From JABCPE02 sp963509715 (GTDB lineage Bacteria > Bacteroidota > Bacteroidia > Flavobacteriales > Weeksellaceae), in the NCBI GenBank assembly GCA_963509715.1, contig CAUPCB010000001.1, positions 1 through 64,000 on the forward strand: a DNA stretch of 64,000 nt, in the 5' to 3' direction. The notes below the pieces were generated by a model. It saw only the letters and a program-made list of their open reading frames with translations, was not told the DNA's origin and ran no database searches. Of the stretch, positions 56,748 to 64,000 are shown one piece after another; positions within the stretch are counted from its first letter, which is position 1; every line of letters starts with the position of its first letter. The position numbers and the translations under genes are program-made.

Positions 56748-58161
56748 AATTTTCGGCTTTTTCTTGGTCAAATTCTCCTTCCCATTTTGCGATGAAGACA
56801 GATGCTACACAGTTCCCAATCACATTCAGAGAGGTTCTACCCATGTCCATCAGTTCATCAATTCCTAAAATAGCTGAGATGATAATTAGTGGAAGTCCAA
56901 ATTGCTCAGCTGTAGCGATAAGGACAATCAGAGAGGCTCTCGGTATGGCTGCCACTCCCTTACTTGTAATCATTAATGTAAGACACATCAGCAGCTGCTG
57001 CCCGAAACTCATCTCTATCCCAGCGGCTTGAGCCACGAATATAGATGCTAATGATAGATAAAGTGCAGTTCCATCAAGGTTAAAGCTATATCCCGTAGGC
57101 ACCACGAAGGAAACAATTCTACGAGGCACGCCAAAGGCTTCCATATTGCTCATTACTTTAGGCAAGGCAGCATCAGAACTTGTTGTAGCAAAAGCGATAG
57201 AAACAGGTTCTTTGATAGCAGAAATGAAGTTCTTGATTGGGATTTTTAGATACATAGCCAAAGGCAGTAATACCAGCATAACAAATGCAAATATCGCAGC
57301 ATAAAGAGTTAGCAGGAGCAAGAATAGGTATTTTAAAATGTCTATTCCCATATGTCCTACCGTATATGCCATCGCTGCACCTACTCCGACAGGAGCAAAA
57401 TACATCACGATTTTAGTGTATTTAAACATCACTTCCGCTAGACTTTCCACAAAGTCTATCATCGGCTTTTTCTTCTTTTCATCCAGCATAGCCAGTCCGA
57501 TACCAAAAACCACAGAGAAAACTACAATTTGCAGCACCTGATTTTCATAAATAGACTTTATAATATTTTCAGGGAAAATATCACGGAAGAAAGTGGTCAC
57601 CTTGTATATCCATTGGTCAGCTTCAGGAATTTGTTTTAGAGCTTTTAAATCATTTTCCTTAACTCCAGAACCTGTAGGCAGGTCGTGCTGAGGAAACTGG
57701 CTCAAATCTATCCCTACACCAGCATTGGATATATTGATGGATACCAAGCCTATTAGGATAGCAAGTGTAGTCGCCACATTGAAATAAAGCAAAGACTTCC
57801 ATGCCATTCTTCCTACTTGTTTCAGGTCAGAATGCCCAGCAATTCCGTAAACCAAAGTCGCGAACAGAATAGGACCTACAATGGTTTTTACTAATTTGAT
57901 AAACCCGCTGCTCAAAGGCTGTAGAGCCATCGCTACACCAGGAAACTCCACACCTATCACCACGCCCACAATCATGCTGGTAAGTATCCAAGTCGTAAGG
58001 TCTTTTTTCAAAATGGCATAAAATAAAAAAGCTCCACCGATGACAAAATGCGTCCCAGAGAGCACCGCCTTAGAAAGAGGTGAAAAAAAGTTAATTCCAT
58101 AGACAACAGCTCCAAGAGTCATTATCAATAATGGAAATAATCTAAATATAAATGAATTCAT
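56737..58161 (-). CDS. dicarboxylate/glutamate:cation symporter (DAACS family)
   Basis: An inner-membrane Na+ or H+-coupled importer of Glu, Asp or C4-dicarboxylates. At 474 aa it has eight core helices and two re-entrant hairpins. HP1 has SIAFATTSSDAALPKVMSNMEAFGVPRRI (Ser-rich). The TM7 motif NLDGTA lies in VPTGYSFNLDGTALYLSLASIFVAQAAG. HP2 is ITSKGVAAIPRASLIVL, and the TM8 motif is GIDELMDMGRTSLNVIGNCVASVFIAKWEGEF, containing the aspartate-binding Asp and Asn. An N-terminal extension of about 50 residues with two hydrophobic segments precedes the usual first helix. A minus-strand TATATTTG box (58181-58188) is the likely promoter. Confidence 0.93.
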   Translation of the reverse strand: MNSFIFRLFPLLIMTLGAVVYGINFFSPLSKAVLSGTHFVIGGAFLFYAILKKDLTTWILTSMIVGVVIGVEFPGVAMALQPLSSGFIKLVKTIVGPILFATLVYGIAGHSDLKQVGRMAWKSLLYFNVATTLAILIGLVSINISNAGVGIDLSQFPQHDLPTGSGVKENDLKALKQIPEADQWIYKVTTFFRDIFPENIIKSIYENQVLQIVVFSVVFGIGLAMLDEKKKKPMIDFVESLAEVMFKYTKIVMYFAPVGVGAAMAYTVGHMGIDILKYLFLLLLTLYAAIFAFVMLVLLPLAMYLKIPIKNFISAIKEPVSIAFATTSSDAALPKVMSNMEAFGVPRRIVSFVVPTGYSFNLDGTALYLSLASIFVAQAAGIEMSFGQQLLMCLTLMITSKGVAAIPRASLIVLIATAEQFGLPLIIISAILGIDELMDMGRTSLNVIGNCVASVFIAKWEGEFDQEKAENYGK

Positions 58162-58180
58162 TACTACTTTTTGTTTGTTG

Positions 58181-58188
58181 CAAATATA
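58181..58188 (-). promoter_or_regulatory. -7 box of the symporter gene
   Basis: TATATTTG on the minus strand, 20 nt before the symporter ATG; no clear TTG at -33. Confidence 0.45.
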
Positions 58189-58243
58189 ATGAATAAACTA
58201 AAAAGAGGAAACATAAGAGTCTTTTAAGCAAATTATTAAATCA

Positions 58244-58843
58244 TCAGGAAGGTTTATCAGAATCGCTTAGAAGTTTAAAACTTATCCTGTGATAAGGCGT
58301 AGCGCCATATTTCTTAATGGCTTCTCTATGGGCTTTGGTGGGATAGCCTACATTCTTGTCCCAGGCGTACTCAGGGAATTCTTCGTGGAGTTTCAGCATG
58401 AGCTGGTCTCGGTAGTTTTTAGCTAAAATAGAAGCAGCCGCGATGGAAAGCACCTTGCTGTCGCCTTTTACAATGCATTCATGCGAGATAAAATTATACG
58501 GATGAAATCTATTCCCATCCACTAAAATCAGCTCTGGGCGTGTTTTTAGCTGGTCTAATGCCAAGTGCATCGCGTGGATGCTGGCATTCAGTATGTTATG
58601 CTCATCAATGAAAGAAGGCGGAACTTCTGCAATCGCAAAATCCACAGCATTTTCCCTGATGTATTGGTCTAGTTCTAAACGAACTTTTGCGGTTAATTTC
58701 TTTGAGTCATTGATGAGGTTGTGGTCAAATTTCTCATCAATAATCACAGCAGCAGCGACCACAGGGCCTGCCAGACAGCCTCTCCCAACTTCATCACAAC
58801 CAGCCTCGACACAAATTCCAGACCAAAAACGTTTTAAATTCAT
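58244..58843 (-). CDS. rnhB: ribonuclease HII
   Basis: Cleaves RNA in RNA-DNA hybrids and at single ribonucleotides in DNA. 199 aa, normal size. The active site begins AGCDEVGRGCLAGPVVAAAV (Asp17, Glu18), with a third acid in LILVDGNRFHP and a fourth near SIAAASILAKNYRDQLM. NDSKKLTAKVR and WDKNVGYPTKAHREAIKKYG are family motifs. It is on the same strand as the symporter, 82 bp upstream of it, and divergent from the SusC gene. Confidence 0.96.
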   Translation of the reverse strand: MNLKRFWSGICVEAGCDEVGRGCLAGPVVAAAVIIDEKFDHNLINDSKKLTAKVRLELDQYIRENAVDFAIAEVPPSFIDEHNILNASIHAMHLALDQLKTRPELILVDGNRFHPYNFISHECIVKGDSKVLSIAAASILAKNYRDQLMLKLHEEFPEYAWDKNVGYPTKAHREAIKKYGATPYHRISFKLLSDSDKPS

Positions 58844-58971
58844 AAATATGTAATAAAAATTAAGTTTTAGATAAAATTTATCACAAATTTAATATTTTTT
58901 TTACAAATCTATTGTTTTTATTAAAAAAATGTTATAAAATTGTCAAAGAAAAACCAAAATAACTTTTAATT

Positions 58972-61845
58972 ATGAAGAAACTAACATCAAATGTCTTGGC
59001 AGTTGTTCTTTCTTCTTCCTTTGTGATAGGAAACGCACAGGAAAAACCAAAAGACTCTGTGAAAGTCAAGGAAATCGGCGAGGTGGTAATCACCGCTTTG
59101 GGAATTAAGAGAGACAATAAATCTCTCGGGTATTCAACTACGAAAGTAGGCGGAGATGACTTGTCAAAAGTTGGGAATCAGAATTTAGTCAATTCGCTTT
59201 CGGGGAAAGCAGCAGGGCTTCAGGTAATCTCTTCTGGCGGGGCGCCAGGTTCTGGGAGTAGGCTAGTCATTAGAGGGGGAGCAAAATCTCTTACTAATTC
59301 TAACGAGCCTCTGTATGTAATAGATGGAGTGCCTATTACTAACGCAAATGATGGGAACTCAAACACCGTTACAGGAATTTCTTCTCCAAACAGAGCAGCA
59401 GATATCAATCCTGATGATATCGAGAGTATCAATATCCTAAAAGGGGCTGCTGGAGCTGTTCTTTATGGAAATAGAGGTTCTAATGGGGTTATACTCATTA
59501 CAACGAAATCAGGTAAAGCGAGAGCGGGAAAGCCACAAATCACTCTTTCTACACAGGTTGCGGTAGATAATGCTTTGGTTCTTCCAGATTATCAGACAGC
59601 CTATGCACAGGGAGAACAAGGTGTATATAGGGAAGCAACTTCTTTATCTTGGGGACCAAAAATACAAGGGCAGACTGTATATAGTGCTGCGGCGGGCAAA
59701 AATGTTACGCTCTCTGTTTATGACCCGAGAAAGCAGTTTTTACAGACAGGAGTAACGAGAAATAACAATGTATCCTTATCACATTCATTTAATAAATCTA
59801 ATGTTTTCTTGTCAGCAGGACATTCCTTGCAGACTTCCATTGTCCCTAACCAAGAATATGAAAAAACCAATTTTAGATTTAATGGAAATACACAGGTTAC
59901 AGAGAAATTCAATGCAGGAGTAAATGTCTCTTATAACACAACCAAAGGCAATGTACCATTTGCAGGGCAGGACGGGAACAACCCTATTTTCGCCTTGTTC
60001 CACACACCTGTGAGCTGGGATTTGAAGGGGTACGGCTATGTTAATCCTACTACGGGAGAACAAATCAATTTCCGAGGGGGAAGTTTTGACAATCCATATT
60101 GGTCTGTTTATAAAAACTTTGCTAAAACTTCCAGTGACCGTTTCATTGCGAGTTTGAACTTAGGATATGATTTAACAAAATGGTTGAAACTGACATATAG
60201 ATTAGGAAATGATTATTTTGTAGATAATAGAGTGATATTTAGGGATATACATTCGGGTTCAAAACCAAAAGGATATCTATCTTATGATGATGTGAAGAGA
60301 AATGAGCTTACCTCAACATTGATGGCAAATATCAATACCAATATTACGGATAATTTGGCATTGACAGTTGTGGTGGGACAGGACTATAACAAGAGAACTT
60401 ACAGAAATAGTGTTATTACAGGGAATGCACTAGCTGCACCAGGTTTGGTAAATACTGATAACATCGCTTCTTTTGACCCAGGCTACAACTATGAAACCAA
60501 AAGAACATTATTTGGATTCTTTGGGGATGTTTCTTTGAGTTACAAAAATTATTTGTTCCTGAACCTAGTAGGAAGATACGAGATGGCCTCTACTTTACCA
60601 GAAAACAATAGAAGTTATTTTTACCCTGGGGTAAGTGGTTCCTTCGTCTTCTCGGATGCATTTAATATTAACAAGGATATATTAAGCTATGGTAAACTGC
60701 GTGCTGGTGTTTCCAGAACGGCAAGAGATGCGGATCCTTATTTAGTTTTTCAAGCATATAGAAAAGCAGAGTATGGTGACGGATTCGTGCCAGGACTTAA
60801 ATTCCCTTTTAATAATGATTTAGGGACTTATGTAGGATACAAAGTGGCAAATACATGGAATAATCCAGACTTAAAACCAGAATTTACAACGGAATATGAG
60901 GTAGGAACAGAGCTTCGTTTCTTGAAGAATAGAATTGGTTTGGAGTTCACTTATTTCGAAAACAAGAATACAGATGGAATCATTGGACTTAGGATTTCTC
61001 CTGCATCAGGAGCTGTTGTATCTATAGAAAATACAGGAAAAACTTCCTCTAAAGGGATAGAGGCAGGACTGAAAGTCACACCTATCAAAGCAAAAGATTT
61101 TAGCTGGGAAGTTAATTTTAATTTTAGTAGAATTCGCTCATTGGTGGAAGAAACACACCCTAAAACAGATAGAATATATATGGGAGGTTTCTCTGGAAAT
61201 CCTGCTATCTATGCTGTAAAAGGTGAAAGATATGGTTCTATCGTTGGTAGCGCTTACATGAGAGATGCCAATGGAAATATTTTGGTGGGAAGTAATGGTA
61301 AGCCAATGCTCCAGAGTGGCCAAGTCCTAGGGCATGTAGAACCAGACTGGACAGGAAGTGTAGGAACAACCTTTAAATATAAAGGAGTGTACCTCACAGC
61401 GCAATTGGACATTAGACAAGGAGGATATTTGTTTAATGGAACAGAGCAATTGTTAGATGTATATGGCGTATCTGCAAAGACACTAGAGAGGGAAAAAGGA
61501 ACAATAGTTTTCCCTGGGGTAACATCTGCAGGAACACCTAATACAACTCCTATTCCAGTAGATAATGAGTACTATGATGCACTCCCAACAGAGGCCTATG
61601 TGTATAAAAATGACTGGGTGAAGCTTCGTGAAATCAGCTTGGGATATAGTTTCCGTCCAGCAGGATTTGATTTCATAAGAAGTATAGATGTGGGTGTATT
61701 TGGTAGAAATCTTTTCTTATGGACAAAGGTGCCTCACATAGACCCAGAATCAAGCTCTTTCGGAACAGGAAATGCACAAGGGGTTTCTCGTTTTGCATTC
61801 CCTTCGACAAGAAGTTTTGGTGTTAATTTAAAAGTTCAATTCTAA
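58972..61845 (+). CDS. SusC/RagA family TonB-dependent outer-membrane transporter
   Basis: The barrel of a SusCD nutrient importer. 957 aa with signal peptide MKKLTSNVLAVVLSSSFVIGNAQ. A TonB box-like VVITALGIKRDNKSLGYS precedes the plug domain (about 45-165), with VNSLSGKAAGLQVISSGGAPGSGSRLVIRGGAKSL, EPLYVIDGVPI, DINPDDIESINILKGAAGAVLYGNRGSNGVILITTKSG. A 22-stranded barrel follows to the terminal FGVNLKVQF. The N-terminal carboxypeptidase-regulatory-like (CarboxypepD_reg) domain of many SusC proteins is missing. The partner SusD-like gene starts 12 nt later. No glycosidase or peptidase gene is adjacent, so the substrate cannot be inferred. Confidence 0.95.
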   Translation: MKKLTSNVLAVVLSSSFVIGNAQEKPKDSVKVKEIGEVVITALGIKRDNKSLGYSTTKVGGDDLSKVGNQNLVNSLSGKAAGLQVISSGGAPGSGSRLVIRGGAKSLTNSNEPLYVIDGVPITNANDGNSNTVTGISSPNRAADINPDDIESINILKGAAGAVLYGNRGSNGVILITTKSGKARAGKPQITLSTQVAVDNALVLPDYQTAYAQGEQGVYREATSLSWGPKIQGQTVYSAAAGKNVTLSVYDPRKQFLQTGVTRNNNVSLSHSFNKSNVFLSAGHSLQTSIVPNQEYEKTNFRFNGNTQVTEKFNAGVNVSYNTTKGNVPFAGQDGNNPIFALFHTPVSWDLKGYGYVNPTTGEQINFRGGSFDNPYWSVYKNFAKTSSDRFIASLNLGYDLTKWLKLTYRLGNDYFVDNRVIFRDIHSGSKPKGYLSYDDVKRNELTSTLMANINTNITDNLALTVVVGQDYNKRTYRNSVITGNALAAPGLVNTDNIASFDPGYNYETKRTLFGFFGDVSLSYKNYLFLNLVGRYEMASTLPENNRSYFYPGVSGSFVFSDAFNINKDILSYGKLRAGVSRTARDADPYLVFQAYRKAEYGDGFVPGLKFPFNNDLGTYVGYKVANTWNNPDLKPEFTTEYEVGTELRFLKNRIGLEFTYFENKNTDGIIGLRISPASGAVVSIENTGKTSSKGIEAGLKVTPIKAKDFSWEVNFNFSRIRSLVEETHPKTDRIYMGGFSGNPAIYAVKGERYGSIVGSAYMRDANGNILVGSNGKPMLQSGQVLGHVEPDWTGSVGTTFKYKGVYLTAQLDIRQGGYLFNGTEQLLDVYGVSAKTLEREKGTIVFPGVTSAGTPNTTPIPVDNEYYDALPTEAYVYKNDWVKLREISLGYSFRPAGFDFIRSIDVGVFGRNLFLWTKVPHIDPESSSFGTGNAQGVSRFAFPSTRSFGVNLKVQF

Positions 61846-61857
61846 AAACTAAGAAAA

Positions 61858-63294
61858 ATGAAAAAAATTAGAAATAATATATCTAAATATGCTGTTCTTT
61901 TAGCTTTGACAGCGACTCCTTTGGTAGTTACTTCTTGTAGACAGGAGTTGGATATTAATGTAGATCCTAATAACCCTTCACAAGCATCTTTGTCAGGACT
62001 TCTTAGTGCTTCGCAGGTTGGTTTTGCCTTTGCTCTTGGTGGAGAGGGAACTAGAATGCCAGCAAGTATCGTTCAGCATTATGCGGGACATAGAGCGCAG
62101 CCACTTAACTATGCTCGATACAATATAACATCATCAGCTACAGATGGAACTTGGACTGCTCTTTACAATGCGCTGATGGATATCAAGGAACTGGAAAATA
62201 AAGCCACTGCTTCTGGAAGTCAGACATATGTAGGGGTTTCTAAGCTTCTTCAAGCTCATGCATTCAGTGTTGTTACAGATATGTTTGGGGATATCCCTTT
62301 TTCTGAAGCTTTACAGGGAAGAGCTAACATTACTCCAGCTTATGACAGACAGGAAAATATCTATCCAGCCCTTATTACCATGATAGATGAGGGGTTAGCA
62401 GCTCTTTCGGCAGGAACAGGAACTATTTCTGGAGATATAGTCTATGGAGGGGATGTGGCAAAATGGAAAAAATATGGAAATTCACTAAAATTACGATTAC
62501 TAAACCATTTAAGCAGCAGACAGCCCAATGCAGCAGCGAATTTCTTGGCTTCTAATCCGAGTCTTATAGAAACTAGTGTGGATGATGCAAAGGTTGCTTT
62601 TGGCTCTGTAGCTGCTAATGCCAATCCTATCTATCAGTTTGATGTCCTTTCTGGGAGAAAAGACCAAGCGGTAGCCAGCACTATTGTAGATAAGATGAAA
62701 GCCTTGTCAGACCCTAGAGTAAGTGTTTATTTTGAGCCTATTGTTAAGAATGATAATGGACTTAAAGGGCAGTATTTTGGTAATACACCAGGGGGGAGCT
62801 TAGGAGATACAGGACAAAGCAGATATTCCCGTGTAGGAAGCGCTTATGCATCTATAAAAGCTCCTGTGGTTCTGATGAGTGCAGCAGAGGTTAATTTCAT
62901 CAAAGCAGAAGTGTATCACAGAGCATCTGATTCAAGAGCACAAGCGGCGTATCAAGCAGCGATTACACAGGATTTTGCAGCATTAGGTTTATCTTCTTCT
63001 GCAGCAGCATATTTAGCGAATGCGAATGTAGCTTATAATGGGACTTTACAGAGAATCATGGAGCAAAAATGGATTACCATGTTCCAGGCATCTTATGAGT
63101 CTTGGGTAGATTGGAGAAGAACAGGCTATCCTGCCCTTACGCCAGCAGCGAACAATGCTACTTCTAATGTCATACCGAGAAACCTACCATATCCAGATGT
63201 GGAAATCAATTCAAACCGCGCTAACTTAGTAGCAGGCCCAGGGATTCCGATTCCATACACAGGGCTGAGCAACAGAGTTTGGTGGGATAACTAA
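61858..63294 (+). CDS. SusD/RagB family nutrient-binding lipoprotein
   Basis: The surface lid of the SusCD importer. 478 aa; the signal II motif ends LVVTSCRQ with lipidated Cys27. The opening ELDINVDPNNPSQASLSGLLSASQVGFAFALGG and the later ELENKATASGSQTYVGVSKLLQAHAFSVVTDMFGDIPFSEALQ match the SusD-like_2 (PF12771) branch rather than classic SusD. The TPR-helical scaffold and the C-terminal RIMEQKWITMFQASYESWVDWRRTGYPAL with PRNLPYPDVEINSN are typical. It is co-transcribed with the SusC partner and followed by a terminator. Confidence 0.94.
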   Translation: MKKIRNNISKYAVLLALTATPLVVTSCRQELDINVDPNNPSQASLSGLLSASQVGFAFALGGEGTRMPASIVQHYAGHRAQPLNYARYNITSSATDGTWTALYNALMDIKELENKATASGSQTYVGVSKLLQAHAFSVVTDMFGDIPFSEALQGRANITPAYDRQENIYPALITMIDEGLAALSAGTGTISGDIVYGGDVAKWKKYGNSLKLRLLNHLSSRQPNAAANFLASNPSLIETSVDDAKVAFGSVAANANPIYQFDVLSGRKDQAVASTIVDKMKALSDPRVSVYFEPIVKNDNGLKGQYFGNTPGGSLGDTGQSRYSRVGSAYASIKAPVVLMSAAEVNFIKAEVYHRASDSRAQAAYQAAITQDFAALGLSSSAAAYLANANVAYNGTLQRIMEQKWITMFQASYESWVDWRRTGYPALTPAANNATSNVIPRNLPYPDVEINSNRANLVAGPGIPIPYTGLSNRVWWDN

Positions 63295-63323
63295 TAACCT
63301 CTTCATTTTTAACTAATTTTTTT

Positions 63324-63366
63324 ATAAAGGGAATCTCTTTTTCAGGGATTTCCTTTATATTTTTTA
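63324..63366 (+). terminator. terminator after the SusCD operon
   Basis: An 11-bp stem (TAAAGGGAATC / GATTTCCTTTA, one G-U pair) with an 11-nt loop, followed by a T-rich tract, 30 bp after the SusD-like stop. Confidence 0.75.
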
Positions 63367-63372
63367 TCTTTG
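63365..63372 (+). promoter_or_regulatory. -7 box of argS
   Basis: TATCTTTG followed by CG, 17 nt before the argS start and overlapping the T tract of the SusCD terminator. Confidence 0.5.
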
Positions 63373-63389
63373 CGATTATTTTATTCATT

Positions 63390-64000
63390 ATGGTTAGAGA
63401 GATATTACTTGAAAAAATACAGAAAGTTTTAGCAGAGAGTTTTGGTTTGGCGGATTTCGTTCCTGAAATTCAGCAGACAAAACCTGATTTTGAAGGAGAT
63501 TTTACTGTCGTGACATTTCCTTTGGTTAAAGTTTTGAAGAAAAGCCCGGATATCATCGCGACAGAGCTTGGCGATAAGATACTTTCGGAGGTGGATTTTG
63601 TAGAAAATTATAACATTGTGAAAGGTTTTCTTAACCTAAAATTAAAGGACAATGTTTTCCTGCAAAGCTTTAAAAATCTTTCTGAAAATTTAGAGAAAAT
63701 CACGCCTAAGAATGAGACCATTATGGTGGAATATTCTTCGCCGAATACCAATAAGCCTCTGCATTTGGGACATATTAGAAATAATCTTTTAGGTTTTTCT
63801 ATCGCTAATATTTTGAAAGAAGAAGGCTATAATGTTATCAAAACCCAAATCATCAACGATAGAGGAATCCACATTTGTAAATCTATGCTGGCGTGGGAAA
63901 AATTCGGGAATGGAGCAACGCCGGAATCCACACAAACCAAAGGCGACAAGCTGGTAGGAAACTACTATGTGGAATTTGACAAACATTACAAAGCGGAAAT
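63390..64000 (+). CDS. argS: arginine--tRNA ligase (5' part, cut by the window edge)
   Basis: The class I synthetase that charges tRNA-Arg. Only about 203 codons are in the window. The start at 63390 reads MVREILLEKIQKVLAESFGLADF. The N-terminal additional domain typical of ArgRS (about 1-110) carries PDFEGDFTVVTFPLVKVLKKSP. The catalytic opening MVEYSSPNTNKPLHLGHIRNNLLGFSIANILK contains the HIGH motif as HLGH. QIINDRGIHICKSMLAWEKFG follows, a strong ArgRS signature in which DRG contacts the substrate. The full gene should run to about 1.75 kb. No stop is seen before the window edge. Confidence 0.95.
   Translation, partial: MVREILLEKIQKVLAESFGLADFVPEIQQTKPDFEGDFTVVTFPLVKVLKKSPDIIATELGDKILSEVDFVENYNIVKGFLNLKLKDNVFLQSFKNLSENLEKITPKNETIMVEYSSPNTNKPLHLGHIRNNLLGFSIANILKEEGYNVIKTQIINDRGIHICKSMLAWEKFGNGATPESTQTKGDKLVGNYYVEFDKHYKAE

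Overview
The window looks like chromosomal DNA of a low-GC Bacteroidota, most likely class Flavobacteriia and a Weeksellaceae-type genus (Chryseobacterium, Riemerella and Bergeyella relatives). Reasons: a SusC/SusD pair, DUF3127, an FtsZ with a long C-terminal linker, meso-DAP-type MurE, a dipeptidyl peptidase IV beside a POT peptide transporter, and repeated promoter boxes of the Bacteroidota form TAnnTTTG (some with TTG about 17-20 nt upstream). The genus is inferred, not proven.

Layout. (1) 1-2944: right end of an integrated element: a small helix-turn-helix gene, an unknown 308-aa gene and a tyrosine recombinase, all on the minus strand, stopping at a tRNA operon. (2) 2945-3197: tRNA-Leu(UAA), tRNA-Gly(GCC) and tRNA-Leu(UAG), one minus-strand unit with its own promoter and terminator. 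(3) 3336-15623: mostly housekeeping genes: DUF3127, aat, an exonuclease with a decayed GIY-YIG domain, a HerA-like ATPase, an outer-membrane barrel, a SIMPL protein, mtaB, ftsE, gltX, accA and tsf. (4) 15788-22630: a methyltransferase and metal/cofactor-binding lipoprotein pair, a Na+/alanine symporter, an ECF sigma factor with a probable membrane partner, pncB and a CPBP protease. (5) 22695-34614: uvrC, clpB, gpsA with two small downstream genes, an EamA permease, the DPP IV/POT peptide-use pair and a Spy-like secreted protein. (6) 34662-39001: nikR divergent from nth, a glycosyltransferase, trmN6, engB and an alpha/beta hydrolase.

(7) 39202-56213 is the division and cell wall (dcw) cluster in canonical order: rsmH, ftsL, ftsI, murE, mraY, murD, ftsW, murG, murC, ftsQ, ftsA, ftsZ. 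There is no mraZ at its head. Three unrelated small loci interrupt it: a probably frameshifted STM3941-like gene, a 181-aa unknown, and a zinc-ribbon protein. All genes point the same way, gaps are short, and a terminator follows ftsZ. (8) 56247-64000: a secreted barrel-like protein, a dicarboxylate/glutamate symporter, rnhB, a SusC/SusD pair and the 5' part of argS, cut by the window edge.

No gap without a gene exceeds 300 bases. I found no CRISPR array, rRNA, recognisable defence island, complete insertion sequence or biosynthetic cluster. I do not see a clear, wholly new multi-gene system. The best leads are the -1 frame break at a T7 tract inside the dcw cluster, the endonuclease III without its Fe-S cysteines, the exonuclease with a decayed nuclease domain, the in-frame repeats in ftsA and ftsZ, and several unexplained palindromes.
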